Source of the DNA: Acidobacteriota bacterium | Lineage (GTDB): Bacteria > Acidobacteriota > Terriglobia > Acidiferrales > UBA7541 | Assembly: GCA_003225295.1 (NCBI GenBank) | Contig: QHYZ01000080.1 | Coordinates: forward strand, 34,174 to 98,173 | Length of the DNA stretch: 64,000 nucleotides | Reading direction: 5' to 3' | Part shown: piece by piece, positions 43,596 through 53,669 of the stretch | Numbering within the stretch: position 1 is the stretch's first letter | Layout: each line of letters starts with the position of its first letter | Made by a program: the position numbers and the translations under genes | The notes under the pieces: generated by a model | The model's input: only the letters and a program-made list of their open reading frames with translations | What the model was told of the DNA's origin: nothing | Database searches by the model: none

Positions 43596-43901
43596 ATTGA
43601 CATCCTGCTCTCCCTCCGAGGAGCGCCCTTACTTCAGGCCAGGCCTTAGCTTTTGGGCTATCCGCCTATCGCCTATAGGGTCTGTTGGACGCGAGAGGAC
43701 CAAAGAACAACCGAAGAGAAAAAGAGAGCAGGCTTATCTCCGCGCCCTGAACGGCGGGGCCTTACGGCTAGGACGGGTACGGGGGTAAAGAAAAGAGAGC
43801 ACACGGATTCCAGGGAGAGGCTGGTAAGAAGCGAAATCGAATGCCCAGGGCGCAGGGTTCACGGGGGGGCGCGGAGTAGAGAAAGGCAGTGAGCAGCGCG
43901 G
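43596..43901. other. Purine-rich intergenic stretch
   Basis: Long AG-rich runs on the plus strand (about 43690-43900) and no codon structure I trust. No promoter for the PadR gene is obvious. Confidence 0.4.
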
Positions 43902-44573
43902 GTGAGAAGAAGAGATAGTTCGGAGACACCCCGGCCGAACCGGGGCAGGCGCCAAGCCCTGAGGAACGCGGGGAGGCGCAGGCTAACCGCGCGAGCAAGC
44001 AAGAGATTGGCGCTGACGACGCCGGATCTAGTGCTGCTGAGTTTATTGGCGGAGCGGCCGATGCATGGCTATGAGGCTAACCTGGAACTCGAGAGACGGG
44101 AGATACGGGATTGGGCGGGGATTTCGCGGCCGCAGGTCTACTACTCGCTGGAGAAACTGGCGCGGGCAGGATTGATCCGGGCATCGCAAACCGATGAGCC
44201 GGCTGCGGGGCCGGAGCGCAGCACCTTCCAAACAACGTCTAAGGGATCGACCGCGCTGGCAGACGCGCTCGAACAAGAAGAATGGGCCAGGCAGCGTGAC
44301 CGGCCGGCTTTTCTGACCTGGATGGCGCTCTCTTGGCAGGCGCGGCCGGGCATTTTTCAGCAGCAGCTTGAGCGGCGGCGAACATTTCTTCAAACCGAGC
44401 TTCACAGAGAGAAGGAAACATTGCGTTCGATACTCGAAGAAGTTGGCCATGCTCATCACGAGGCGGTGTGGATGGTCAGTCTAATGATCGAGCAGTTTAG
44501 GGTAGAGCTGCGATGGTTAGGCACGCTCAAGCGCGAATTGCCTCTGCGCGCTACCGCGCGGCATCGAAGCTAG
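43902..44573 (+). CDS. PadR family transcriptional regulator
   Basis: Winged-helix regulator. The conserved N-terminal domain is TTPDLVLLSLLAERPMHGYE, then ISRPQVYYSLEKLARAGLI, which is the PadR wing and recognition helix. A C-terminal helical part (QQQLERRRTFLQTELHREKE) provides dimerisation, as in the Vir-type C-terminal domain. The first 35 codons are arginine rich and look non-conserved, so a TTG at 44007 may be the true start, giving about 188 aa. PadR proteins repress nearby genes on binding phenolics or drugs. A candidate target is the dyad at 43132. Confidence 0.83.
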   Translation: MRRRDSSETPRPNRGRRQALRNAGRRRLTARASKRLALTTPDLVLLSLLAERPMHGYEANLELERREIRDWAGISRPQVYYSLEKLARAGLIRASQTDEPAAGPERSTFQTTSKGSTALADALEQEEWARQRDRPAFLTWMALSWQARPGIFQQQLERRRTFLQTELHREKETLRSILEEVGHAHHEAVWMVSLMIEQFRVELRWLGTLKRELPLRATARHRS

Positions 44574-44647
44574 GCACGGGGCCAATCCCTTTAGATTTCT
44601 CTATACGTACGGCTTGCTGTTCTGACCCCGTCGGCGAGTCTGGCGTG

Positions 44648-45052
44648 TTACTTTGCCGGCAGGAACTCTGCTTTCGTGGGTGCGGTCCAAACAACGTCGC
44701 CCTGGTCATTAAAGAACTGCAGGGCCGGGACAGCCTTGCTGGGATCAGAGTACAGACCATTGTTGGGCATGAAGTACAGACCATTCCGTTGCTTGGTTGT
44801 CAGGGCCCGCCCGAGGCTAAGCCGAGCGTAGACGTGATCATCGAGGTCTTTCAAAATGAACTCCTGCGCTTCGACCGTGCTGGCGCGAACCATGGGTGGC
44901 GCCATGCGGTCGGCGGGCTTTGCTCCCATCAGCGCGACAGAAACAGCCAAAAGCACCAGCAGGGAATTCACCAACTTCCAGCGGCGATTCGAGGCTTCCA
45001 GTTTTTGCACCCGTGAGGCCAACAGATCCAGATTTGTCTCGGTAGAATTCAT
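44648..45052 (-). CDS. Hypothetical protein with coiled coil and single membrane helix
   Basis: Protein of 134 aa, family not recognised. The N-terminus is a short heptad-like helix (LLASRVQKLEASNRRWKLV), then one transmembrane segment (NSLLVLLAVSVALMG). A probably periplasmic domain follows with AQEFILKDLDDHVYARLSL, GLYFMPNNGLYSDP and LQFFNDQGDVVW. It is preceded by a strong ribosome site (AGGAGGT) and lies 131 bp after purM in the same orientation, so it may end the purine/envelope transcript. Confidence 0.72.
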   Translation of the reverse strand: MNSTETNLDLLASRVQKLEASNRRWKLVNSLLVLLAVSVALMGAKPADRMAPPMVRASTVEAQEFILKDLDDHVYARLSLGRALTTKQRNGLYFMPNNGLYSDPSKAVPALQFFNDQGDVVWTAPTKAEFLPAK

Positions 45053-45183
45053 GGCATACCTCCTAAAAAACAGGCGGGAAAATACGCTTAGATTGGACGT
45101 GCCGGCAATACCAGGGGTGAGCTGATTGATCCTCCAAAGCCGGCCCGGCATGGGTCTCTCCGTTCCCGCCGGCGGCTACCAGT

Positions 45184-46233
45184 CTACTGCATCTGAAGGG
45201 AGCCGGAGTAGGCCACGCGGGCCTTTCCGGATTCGCTGCGATCGATGCGGCCGATGCGGAAGAATTTTTCACGGCGTTTTTTCAAATGGGCTTCGACGGA
45301 CTTCACGTTTTTCGGCGGGACGAGGAGAATCATCCCGACGCCCATATTGAAGGATTGCAGCAATTCGCCGGTGTCGATCCTTCCCAGTTTGGCGAGATAT
45401 TTGAAGATCGCCGGCACGGGCCAGGATGCCAGGTCAATTTCCGCTTTCACCCCACTGGGGAGCACGCGGGGCAGATTTCCTGGAATGCCGCCACCGGTGA
45501 TGTGCGCGAGGGCGGAAACCCAGCCGCGCGCGACAATATTTTTCAGCGCCGGCGCGTAACACAGATGAGGCTTCAGCAATTCCGCGCCAATCTTATTTCC
45601 GACTTCGGCGACGTAGACATCCGGCTTCAACTTCGCAACTTCGAAAACCAGTTTCCGCGCCAACGAGTATCCGTTAGTGTGCAGACCGGCGGAAGGGAGC
45701 GCCAGCAGAGTGTCTCCGGGCTGGACGTTCTTGCCGGTCAGTAGATTTCTGCGCTCGACGACCCCGACGATAAAGCCCGCGAGATCGTACTCGCCGGACG
45801 GATAGAATCCGGGCATCTCCGCGGTTTCACCGCCAATGAGGGCGCACCCGGCTTTGCGGCAGGAGCGGCTCATTCCTTCAACGATCTGTTCGACGACCTG
45901 CGGATCGAGCTTGCCCATCGCCAGATAGTCGAGAAAAAACAGCGGCTCTGCGCCCTGGACGAGAATGTCATTGATGCAGTGATTGACGAGGTCGCCGCCG
46001 ACGGTGGAGTGTACGCCCATAGCCATGGCGACTTTGAGTTTTGTGCCGACGCCGTCCGTGCTGGAGACCAGCACCGGCTCCTTCCACTTTTTCGGGTCGA
46101 GGGCAAAGAGCGCGCCGAAGCCGCCAATGCCGCCGAGCACGCCGGGAGTGAAGGTGCGGCTGGCATGGTGGCGGATTCTCTGCTTCGCGTCATCAGCGAC
46201 GGCGATGTTCACCCCGGCGTCGGCATATTTCAT
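45184..46233 (-). CDS. purM: Phosphoribosylformylglycinamidine cyclo-ligase (AIR synthetase)
   Basis: PurM of 349 aa, full length. It makes aminoimidazole ribotide from FGAM with ATP, step 5 of purine synthesis. Visible features are the N-terminal YADAGVNIAVADDAK, the ATP/phosphate loop VSSTDGVGTKLKVA, and GGETAEMPGFY with ITGGGIPGNLPRVLP in the conserved C-terminal half. It follows lepB, purF, purL and purQ on the same strand and is probably in the same transcription unit, with about 140 bp after lepB. Confidence 0.97.
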   Translation of the reverse strand: MKYADAGVNIAVADDAKQRIRHHASRTFTPGVLGGIGGFGALFALDPKKWKEPVLVSSTDGVGTKLKVAMAMGVHSTVGGDLVNHCINDILVQGAEPLFFLDYLAMGKLDPQVVEQIVEGMSRSCRKAGCALIGGETAEMPGFYPSGEYDLAGFIVGVVERRNLLTGKNVQPGDTLLALPSAGLHTNGYSLARKLVFEVAKLKPDVYVAEVGNKIGAELLKPHLCYAPALKNIVARGWVSALAHITGGGIPGNLPRVLPSGVKAEIDLASWPVPAIFKYLAKLGRIDTGELLQSFNMGVGMILLVPPKNVKSVEAHLKKRREKFFRIGRIDRSESGKARVAYSGSLQMQ

Positions 46234-46374
46234 GAGAGAGTTGTTCGCTTCCGTTTCTGATCCTTTGCTGATCGGGGCGCACCGTGCCGTGCGCCGGGCA
46301 CTGATTGGAATTCATTGGAGCGCCGTGGAGGGTCGCGGCGGCAACGGCAGACAACGACGGTTCAGCAAGACAAC

Positions 46375-47064
46375 TTAAAACGTCCGGAAAATCCTGTTCC
46401 AGCGTACGATGCTGGGATGCAGGAGGGCATTCGCGTAGGCAAAAAAACGCTCGCGAATCTGTCCTGGCTCCCAAGCCTCCGGCGAAACATTCAGCGACAT
46501 GTAAATCATGACGGGCGTTCCGATGATGTCCTTTCGAGGGACGCAGCCCCAGAAGCGGCTGTCGTAGGAATTTCCGCGATTGTCTCCCATCACGAAATAA
46601 CAATCCCCTGGAACCTTGTACGGTATGCGCAGCTCGTAGGGCTCGCTGGCGCCACTGGTGTATTTTTCAACGAGTTTTTGGCCGTTGATCCAGACGGCGC
46701 CATCGTGAATGTCGATGGTGTCTCCGGGCAGCCCGATGACGCGCTTTACATAGTCGGGCGTGTCCGGCGCAAACGGCGGTTTGAAGATGATCACTTGCTG
46801 GCGCTTGGGAGTACGCCAGAGCGGTACGTGCCAGTTGGTGAAGGGTACGCCTGCGTCGTAACCGATGCGGCTCATGATCAGGTGATCGCCGATGAGCAGC
46901 GTGTTTTCCATCGAGCCAGAGGGAATGACGCGCGCCTGGCCGATTGTGCCGTTGATGAGCAGAAAGGCCAGCCCGACCCAGAACCAGGCGATGATCTCGC
47001 GCTGAATTTTTGTTTTCACCGGCACGTTCGCTTCTTCTTGTTTATTCTTCTTTTCAGCTTTCAC
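46375..47064 (-). CDS. lepB: Signal peptidase I
   Basis: Type I signal peptidase of about 229 aa. One N-terminal membrane helix (IIAWFWVGLAFLLINGTI) precedes the active-site Ser S51 (VIPSGSMENTLL), and the general-base Lys is K107 (YVKRVIGLPGD). The box-E region is GDNRGNSYDSRFWG. It removes signal peptides from exported proteins at the periplasmic face. The GTG start is inside the end of purF (11-bp overlap), so lepB is translationally tied to purine synthesis, an unusual placement. The longer frame to 47103 lies entirely within purF. Confidence 0.93.
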   Translation of the reverse strand: MKAEKKNKQEEANVPVKTKIQREIIAWFWVGLAFLLINGTIGQARVIPSGSMENTLLIGDHLIMSRIGYDAGVPFTNWHVPLWRTPKRQQVIIFKPPFAPDTPDYVKRVIGLPGDTIDIHDGAVWINGQKLVEKYTSGASEPYELRIPYKVPGDCYFVMGDNRGNSYDSRFWGCVPRKDIIGTPVMIYMSLNVSPEAWEPGQIRERFFAYANALLHPSIVRWNRIFRTF

Positions 47065-48562
47065 GTTCCACCACCACCGGCCGCTCCGTGGGCACGGGTT
47101 CACTGTCGTTGCCAGGAGTAGCTTCGCCGGATTTGCCGTTTGGCGCGCTTTCGCGTACCTCCAGCTGCACTAGATCCGTCGGATAGACACCCGTATAACA
47201 AGACGTGCAGAACTTGCCTTCGGTATCACTGACAGCCCGGCGGAGCGCTGGGAGGGAAACGTAGCCCAGCGAGTCCGCACCGAGGAATTTGCAAATTTCC
47301 TCCGGAGTGTTCGAAGAGGCAATCAGTTCCTCACGCGTGGGCGTGTCCACGCCGTAGTAGCAGGGAGAAATCGTCGGCGGGCAACTGATACGCACGTGGA
47401 CTTCTTTCGCGCCCACTTCGCGGACCATGCGCACGATTTTGCGGCTGGTAGTGCCGCGCACGATGGAATCATCGACCAGAATCACGCGTTGGCCTTCGAT
47501 CAAGCCGCGGATGGGATTGAGCTTGAGCTTCACACCGAAATTACGGATGGCCTGCGACGGCTCGATGAAGGTACGTCCAATGTAGTGATTGCGGATCAGG
47601 CCCATGCGGAAGGGGATTTTGGATTCGAGGGCATAGCCGACAGCCGCTGGCACGCCGGAGTCCGGCACCGGGACGACGATGTCGGCGTCGACAGGATGTT
47701 CCTGGGCCAGGAGGCGTCCGAGCATCTCGCGGCTCTCGTTCACGGAGCGGCCAAAAATGATGCTATCGGGACGAGAGAAATAGACGTGCTCGAAAATGCA
47801 CTGCTGGTGCGGTTTTTCCGGAGCGAAGTGGATGGACTCGATGCCTGATTTGGAAATGCGCACCATCTCGCCGGGTTCGATCTCGCGGATGTATTGCGCA
47901 TTGAGCAGATCGAACGCGCAGGTTTCTGACGCCACCAGCCACGAAACGAAGCCGCCGGGGGTAGTCAATTTTCCAAGCGCCAGTGGGCGAAAGCCGCGCG
48001 GATCGCGCACCGCGTACAACTCATCTTGCGTCAGGAGAAGCAGAGAGTAGGCGCCTTCCACTTGATTGAGGGCATCGCCGATCGCGCCGGAAAGATTGCG
48101 CGTCTGCGAACGAGCGATGAGATGCACGATGACTTCAGTGTCGCTGTTGGTCTGAAAGATGGAACCACGATGCTCGAGCCTGCGGCGCCACTCGGCGGCG
48201 TTGGTGAGGTTGCCATTGTGGCCAAGCGCCACTTTACCCTTGTTGCAGTCGATCATGATGGGCTGGGCGTTGAGCAGGGCTTTGTCGCCCGCCGTTGAAT
48301 AGCGGGTGTGGCCGATGGCCAAGCTGCCGGGAAGTTGGGCGAGCACGCTCGGCTGAAAGATTTCTTCAACTTCGCCCATGGCGCGGTGCACATACAACTC
48401 TTGGCCGTCGCTCGAGACGATGCCCGCTGATTCCTGACCGCGATGCTGCAGGGCGTAAAGACCGAGATAGGCAAGGTTCGACGCTTCGGGGTGGCCGAAG
48501 ACACCGCACACACCGCACTGGTCATGGAAATGATCATCGGCGAAGGCGAGTTTTTGACTCAT
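47054..48562 (-). CDS. purF: Amidophosphoribosyltransferase
   Basis: PurF of 502 aa, the first committed enzyme of purine synthesis. It transfers the glutamine amide to PRPP. A 15-residue propeptide precedes the nucleophile C16 ([10 protein letters not shown]), as in the Bacillus-type enzyme with an Fe-S cluster. Candidate cluster cysteines lie in [14 protein letters not shown] and FCTSCYTGV. The PRPP loop is [16 protein letters not shown]. It overlaps purL by 4 bp and lepB by 11 bp. Confidence 0.97.
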   Translation of the reverse strand: MSQKLAFADDHFHDQCGVCGVFGHPEASNLAYLGLYALQHRGQESAGIVSSDGQELYVHRAMGEVEEIFQPSVLAQLPGSLAIGHTRYSTAGDKALLNAQPIMIDCNKGKVALGHNGNLTNAAEWRRRLEHRGSIFQTNSDTEVIVHLIARSQTRNLSGAIGDALNQVEGAYSLLLLTQDELYAVRDPRGFRPLALGKLTTPGGFVSWLVASETCAFDLLNAQYIREIEPGEMVRISKSGIESIHFAPEKPHQQCIFEHVYFSRPDSIIFGRSVNESREMLGRLLAQEHPVDADIVVPVPDSGVPAAVGYALESKIPFRMGLIRNHYIGRTFIEPSQAIRNFGVKLKLNPIRGLIEGQRVILVDDSIVRGTTSRKIVRMVREVGAKEVHVRISCPPTISPCYYGVDTPTREELIASSNTPEEICKFLGADSLGYVSLPALRRAVSDTEGKFCTSCYTGVYPTDLVQLEVRESAPNGKSGEATPGNDSEPVPTERPVVVERES

Positions 48563-50940
48563 TTTGTGGTCAGCGTAGGTTCGAGTGCATGGGCCCAGGC
48601 GTCGCGTAGCGTTTCAACGGAACTGCTGATCACCGCGTGCCCCTGATGTTCGATGCGGAAGGCATCGTCGCGGGTGACCTGGCCGATGTGCTGCGCCGCC
48701 ACACCATATTGTCTCGCAGTATCGCGAACACGGGCAAGCGAAGAGGGCTTGACTGATACGACCGCGCGGGCGCCGCGTTCGGCGAATGCGGCGGCCTCGG
48801 CAGGGCCGGCTTCTTCCAATTTGACGTGTGCGCCAAGAGGAGCGCAATCCGCCATGGCGGACACCCCTAGCGGAGCGTACGGGGCGAAGCAGGACTCCGC
48901 GAGGGTGACGGCCAGGCCGCCGTCGGAGATATCGTGTGCGGACTGGATGGCGCCTACGGCGCCGAGAGCCACGAGACAATCAATCAGGCGCTGCTCAGCG
49001 GTGAGCTCGATGGCGGGCGGTTCGCCAGCGACGATCCCGGCGATGGTCTTGGAGTATTCGGAGGAGGAGAATTCGCAGGCGACCAGGGGAGATGGGTTGC
49101 CACGCTGGGGCACGGCGTGCTGCACGCCAACCGAGGAATTCGATCCATCCAACAGGACCACAGCGTCGCCGGGTTCGCGGAAGGCGATTTTCAGGACCTG
49201 CGAGGCGTCTTCGATCACCCCGACGACGCCGATGACCGGGGTGGGGTAGATCGATTTGCCGAGAGTTTCGTTGTAGAAGCTGACGTTGCCTCCGGTGATG
49301 GGAGTGTTGAGGGCGGTGCACGCTTCGACCAAGCCATCGATGGTTTCGCTGAATTGCCACATCACTTCGGGCTTTTCGGGGCTGCCGAAATTCAGGCAAT
49401 TCGTGGCGGCGACGGGCCGCGCGCCGCTGCAAGCCACATTGCGGGCCGCTTCGGCCACCGCGTGCATGGCTCCCATGCGGGGATTCAACTGACACCAGCG
49501 GCCGTTGCCGTCGGTCGAGAGGGCCAGCGCGCGCTTCACGGCTCCCGTTTTCGGATCTTTGATACGCACCACTGCCGCGTCGCTCGCGCCGGGACCCGCC
49601 AAAGTGTTGGTGCGCACGGAAGTGTCGTACTGCTCGGTGATCCAGCGCTTGGAGGCAATCGCCGGCGACGCCAGCAACTTCAAGAAGTTCTGGGTGAGGT
49701 TCGTGCCTTCGGCCGCGAAGGCAAACCAATTCGCGGCGTTCTCTTCTCTCGGTGCAGGCGCGGCCATGGGCCGCTGATAGACCGGACCTTCTTCTGCCAA
49801 GGGATGCGCGGGAATTTCCGCGGCGGCTCTGCCGTTGTGGTTGATGCGGGCCATGCCGCCTTCGGTAACCTGGCCGACGACGACGGCATCGAGGCCCCAC
49901 TTCTTGAAGACCGCCAGGATTTCATGCTCGCGGCCCTTTTCCGCCACCAGCAGCATGCGCTCCTGGGATTCGCTGAGCATGATTTCGTAGGGCGTCATGC
50001 CGGTCTCGCGTTGAGGAACTTTGGTGAGTTCGATCTCGATGCCCGTGCCGCCGCGCGAGGCCATTTCCATAGTGGAGCAGGTGAGGCCGGCAGCGCCCAT
50101 GTCCTGAATCGCGACGACCGCCCCGGTGTGCATGGCTTCCAGGCAGGCTTCGAGCAACAGTTTCTCCATGAAGGGGTCGCCGACTTGTACATTCGGACGC
50201 TTTTGCTTCGACTCTTCGGTGAACTCGGCGGAGGCCAGCAAGGATGCGCCGTGAATCCCGTCGCGACCTGTTTTTGCGCCGACGTAGATCACCGGATTGC
50301 CGATGCCTTTCGCTTTGGCGAGGAAAATTTCTTCCTTTTTGGCGATGCCCAGCGCGAGCGCATTGACGAGCGGATTTTGCGAATAGCACGGCTCAAAGCC
50401 GACCTCGCCGCCGATGGTGGGAACGCCGAAACAGTTTCCGTAACTCCCGATTCCACGAATTACGCCGTCGAGGATGCGGAGGTTTTTTCTGGCGTCCTCT
50501 GCACTGGTGTATTGGCCTGCAGTGATCTCGCCGAATCGCAATGAATCCAAGACTGCGATGGGGCGTGCGCCCATGGTGAAAATGTCACGCAAAATGCCGC
50601 CGACGCCGGTCGTTGCGCCCTGGAAGGGCTCGACATAACTCGGATGATTATGCGATTCGATTTTGAAGGCGGCCACCAACCCGTCGCCGATATCGATGAC
50701 CCCGGCGTTTTCTCCCGGCCCTTGTACGACGAGCTTGCCGCGAGTGGGCAGACGCTTGAGATGCACCTTGCTTGATTTGTAGGAGCAATGTTCGCTCCAC
50801 ATCACACTGAAAATGCCCAGCTCAGTGATGTTTGGGTCTCGCCCGAGAATTTGCTGAATGCGTGCGTATTCTTCGCGCGTTACGCCGTGCTCCAGAGCGA
50901 TCTCTGGAGTGACTCGAATTTCGTTGCTAGCGGTGGCCAT
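48559..50940 (-). CDS. purL: Phosphoribosylformylglycinamidine synthase II
   Basis: Small-type PurL of 793 aa. It is the ATP-grasp-like FGAM synthetase subunit of the PurLQS complex, step 4 of purine synthesis. The N-terminal signature is [19 protein letters not shown]. The ATP/FGAR regions include [17 protein letters not shown] and [13 protein letters not shown]. The C-terminal half repeats the PurM-like fold ([12 protein letters not shown], then [13 protein letters not shown]). Ammonia comes from PurQ, encoded 58 bp upstream. A small PurL needs PurS, which is not found near it. Confidence 0.97.
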   Translation of the reverse strand: MATASNEIRVTPEIALEHGVTREEYARIQQILGRDPNITELGIFSVMWSEHCSYKSSKVHLKRLPTRGKLVVQGPGENAGVIDIGDGLVAAFKIESHNHPSYVEPFQGATTGVGGILRDIFTMGARPIAVLDSLRFGEITAGQYTSAEDARKNLRILDGVIRGIGSYGNCFGVPTIGGEVGFEPCYSQNPLVNALALGIAKKEEIFLAKAKGIGNPVIYVGAKTGRDGIHGASLLASAEFTEESKQKRPNVQVGDPFMEKLLLEACLEAMHTGAVVAIQDMGAAGLTCSTMEMASRGGTGIEIELTKVPQRETGMTPYEIMLSESQERMLLVAEKGREHEILAVFKKWGLDAVVVGQVTEGGMARINHNGRAAAEIPAHPLAEEGPVYQRPMAAPAPREENAANWFAFAAEGTNLTQNFLKLLASPAIASKRWITEQYDTSVRTNTLAGPGASDAAVVRIKDPKTGAVKRALALSTDGNGRWCQLNPRMGAMHAVAEAARNVACSGARPVAATNCLNFGSPEKPEVMWQFSETIDGLVEACTALNTPITGGNVSFYNETLGKSIYPTPVIGVVGVIEDASQVLKIAFREPGDAVVLLDGSNSSVGVQHAVPQRGNPSPLVACEFSSSEYSKTIAGIVAGEPPAIELTAEQRLIDCLVALGAVGAIQSAHDISDGGLAVTLAESCFAPYAPLGVSAMADCAPLGAHVKLEEAGPAEAAAFAERGARAVVSVKPSSLARVRDTARQYGVAAQHIGQVTRDDAFRIEHQGHAVISSSVETLRDAWAHALEPTLTTK

Positions 50941-50998
50941 ATCTCAATTCTTCAGAGGAGAGCGGAAACCGCCTCGACCAATGTCGGGGCGCCACGGA

Positions 50999-51709
50999 TC
51001 ATGCGGTGGCCTTGGCCGCGCCGACAAGCGCTTCCACCATGGAACGGAAGATAACCAGGCCATCGCAGGAGCCTAGGGCGGACTCGACGGCGCGTTCGGG
51101 ATGGGGCATGAGACCGGCGACGTTGCGCTCGCGGTTGCAGACTCCAGCGATATTGTGCACTGCTCCGTTGGGATTGCCGGCGTTATCGTCGGAGCCGTCG
51201 GGAGTGGTGTAGCGGAAAATCACCTGGCGGTTCTTCTCGAGCTCAGTGAGCGTAGCTTGGTCGCAATGGTAATTGCCGTCCGAGTGCGCGATGGGAATCT
51301 TGAGAATCTGGCCCCGCTGGGCGGCGTTGGTCGACGGCGTGTCCGTTTGCTCGACACGGATGTACACGTGGCGGCAGATGAATCGCAGTCCACTATTGCG
51401 CATCATCGCGCCGGGAAGCAGGCCGGCTTCGCACAGAATCTGGAAGCCGTTGCAGATGCCCAGGACCGCGCCTCCGCTCTTCGCGAATTTCTCGACGGAC
51501 TTCATCACCGGAGAAAACCGCGCGATGGCGCCCGTGCGGAGGTAATCGCCGTAGGAAAATCCGCCCGGCAAGATGATGGCGTCGCAATTCGCGAGATCTT
51601 CCGATTGGTGCCAGATGAATTCGACGGGTTTCCCGAGAACGTTGCCGATGGCGTAAAACGCGTCGTGGTCGCAATTGGACCCGGGAAAAACGACGACTCC
51701 AAATTTCAT
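50999..51709 (-). CDS. purQ: Phosphoribosylformylglycinamidine synthase I (glutaminase)
   Basis: Class I glutamine amidotransferase of 236 aa. The N-terminal [14 protein letters not shown] is typical. The nucleophile Cys is in [16 protein letters not shown] and the His-Glu pair in [10 protein letters not shown]. It releases ammonia for PurL. It is the first purine gene of the minus-strand run. The 437 bp upstream, where purS would normally be, hold no such gene. Confidence 0.97.
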   Translation of the reverse strand: MKFGVVVFPGSNCDHDAFYAIGNVLGKPVEFIWHQSEDLANCDAIILPGGFSYGDYLRTGAIARFSPVMKSVEKFAKSGGAVLGICNGFQILCEAGLLPGAMMRNSGLRFICRHVYIRVEQTDTPSTNAAQRGQILKIPIAHSDGNYHCDQATLTELEKNRQVIFRYTTPDGSDDNAGNPNGAVHNIAGVCNRERNVAGLMPHPERAVESALGSCDGLVIFRSMVEALVGAAKATA

Positions 51710-52147
51710 GCGGTGGCAGCTCCCTGTAACCTTGCGGGAACGGCTAGTTTAGCACACACGCGCGAGTTCAGGCGGGGAGGATGAAACAAGAATAAAGATA
51801 CCGCAGAGGGCCGGGAGGATTGGCAGCGAAGAAAAAAATGTACACCGCAGAAGAGGGCTATTACACGAACCTGCCGAGGAGCCTGGTTTTTTCTTATGCG
51901 CTTCGATGCCCGCGGCGGGCCGCGCCGGAGAAACCGCCACATGGGCGTTGCCAGGAGCCGCTCTTCCTAGGCGGTTTCTCGGAGCGCTCACCCACCACGA
52001 GCAAGGATAGAACTGCTGACCGGGTGGGACGCGCGGAAATCAGCGCGGCATGGACGGCTCGAGAGCGAGGAGTGGCGGAGGAGCGATCCGAGAAAGAAAG
52101 TCCACGCCAATACTTTTCCGCTCATCGCTGCGCTCCTCCAAGGAACG
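51710..52147. other. Intergenic region between glmU and purQ
   Basis: About 440 bp with no supported gene on either strand. I looked here for purS (about 80 codons) and did not find it. The plus strand is purine rich (GAAGAAAAAAATG and similar). A promoter for purQ is presumably here but not obvious. Confidence 0.5.
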
Positions 52148-53599
52148 CTACTTGCGCCTCTTGGTTGCTTTGGGTCGCTTCGATTTCTTCGTGGTCTTTT
52201 TCGGTTTTTCTGTGGCTGCCAGTTCACGGCGTTTCTTCGCGGCCCAGCCGGGTTTGTTAACCTGGCGGCCGCGGGCAATCCCCAATCCGTCTGCAGGCAC
52301 GGTTTCCGTAATGGTGGAACCTGCGGCGATGTAAGCGCCGTCCCCGACGCGCACCGGTGCCACTAGCGTGGCATCGCTGCCGATGAAAACTTTGTTTCCG
52401 ATCGAAGTCGGATGCTTGCGGAAGCCATCATAATTGCAAGTGATCGTGCCAGCGCCGATGTTGCTCTTCGTTCCGATCTTTGCGTCGCCCAGATAGGACA
52501 GATGCATGGCTTTGGTGCCCTCGCCGATGGTGCTTTTCTTGAGTTCGACAAAATTGCCGATGCGCGCACCGGCTTTCAGGTGATTGTCCGGCCGCAATCG
52601 CGCGAACGGGCCGATGACCACGCGGTCATCCAGGCGGCTGTGCTCCACGACGCAATGCGGCTCGACGGTCACCTCGTCGCCGAGGATGGCATCGCTCAGG
52701 ACGCTTCCCGTTCGAATGGTGCAGCGCGCGCCGATTTTGGTTTTGCCCAGCAATTGCACCCCGGGTTCGATGACCGTGTCTTCACCCGCAACGACGTCCG
52801 GATCAATTAACACCGTTTCCGGAAGTTGAATCGTCACGCCGGCGTCCATGAGTGCATTGCGCTTCCACTCGCGGAAGACGCGGTCGACCTCTGCCAGATC
52901 GGCACGGGTGTTACAGCCGAGAACTTCGCGGGAATCGGGCGCGACTTGCGCGAGCACGGTTTCGCCCTTGGCGCTGAGCGCGGCAATGGCGTCGGTCAGG
53001 TAAAGCTCGCGATGTTTGTTATTGGGTTTGACCTGCGCCAGCGCGGGCCAGAGCTTTTCGAGCGTGAAGCAATAGATGGCGGAATTGACTTCGTTGATAT
53101 CGCGCTGGTCGGCGGTGAGTTGTGATTCTTCAACGATGGCAGCGACGGTCGTTTCCGATTTCCGCACCACGCGGCCGTAGCCGGAAGGATCAGCCAGCAC
53201 CGCAGAGAGAATTGTGGCCGCGGCGTTCCCGTGGTGATGCGCGGCAATGAGCGCCTTCAAGGTTTCCGTACGCACCAGGGGAGCATCGCCCGGGAGCACC
53301 ACGGCAATCTTGGCACGGCCTAGCGCACGCTTGGCGACTTGCATGGCGTGGCCGGTGCCGTTTTGCGGCTGCTGCAACACGGTAAGTGCCGTGAGAGGCT
53401 GGACCACTGCGGCGACCCGTTCCGCTTGGTGGCCCACAACGACCACCTTCTCGCGCGCCTTCAGCGGCTCGCAGGCGCGCATCAGTTGTTCGACGAGCGT
53501 GCGACCACCGGCGCGGTGCAGCACTTTCGCCAGGCTCGACTTCAGCCGCGTGCCTTTGCCGGCCGCGAGAATCACAATGGCTAGATCGTTGTTGGACAT
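52148..53599 (-). CDS. glmU: Bifunctional UDP-GlcNAc pyrophosphorylase / glucosamine-1-phosphate N-acetyltransferase
   Basis: GlmU of 483 aa, making UDP-GlcNAc for peptidoglycan and lipid A. The uridyltransferase half starts with VILAAGKGTRLKSSLAKVLH and contains QNGTGHAMQVA. The acetyltransferase half is a left-handed beta helix (hexapeptide repeats, from about residue 260) with the active-site region HLSYLGDAKIGTKSNIGAG and NYDGFRKHPTSIG. The C-terminal tail is unusually basic (Lys/Arg in KKTTKKSKRPKATKRRK). It lies 70 bp after lpxC, the enzyme that uses its product pathway. Confidence 0.96.
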   Translation of the reverse strand: MSNNDLAIVILAAGKGTRLKSSLAKVLHRAGGRTLVEQLMRACEPLKAREKVVVVGHQAERVAAVVQPLTALTVLQQPQNGTGHAMQVAKRALGRAKIAVVLPGDAPLVRTETLKALIAAHHHGNAAATILSAVLADPSGYGRVVRKSETTVAAIVEESQLTADQRDINEVNSAIYCFTLEKLWPALAQVKPNNKHRELYLTDAIAALSAKGETVLAQVAPDSREVLGCNTRADLAEVDRVFREWKRNALMDAGVTIQLPETVLIDPDVVAGEDTVIEPGVQLLGKTKIGARCTIRTGSVLSDAILGDEVTVEPHCVVEHSRLDDRVVIGPFARLRPDNHLKAGARIGNFVELKKSTIGEGTKAMHLSYLGDAKIGTKSNIGAGTITCNYDGFRKHPTSIGNKVFIGSDATLVAPVRVGDGAYIAAGSTITETVPADGLGIARGRQVNKPGWAAKKRRELAATEKPKKTTKKSKRPKATKRRK

Positions 53600-53669
53600 G
53601 GTTTTGAGCCCATTCTGCGGGAGCAGCGGCTATTTCGCAACGGAGGGTTGTTCCGAACGCGGCGAATCA

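Noticed and set aside
43596..43640. TTGACATCCTGCTCTCC resembling an IS200/IS605 end
   Set aside because: Similarity is limited to a few bases, there is no hairpin with the right fold and no transposase nearby.
48934..50544. 536-codon plus-strand open frame
   Set aside because: Antisense shadow of purL, with composition typical of GC-rich antisense frames.
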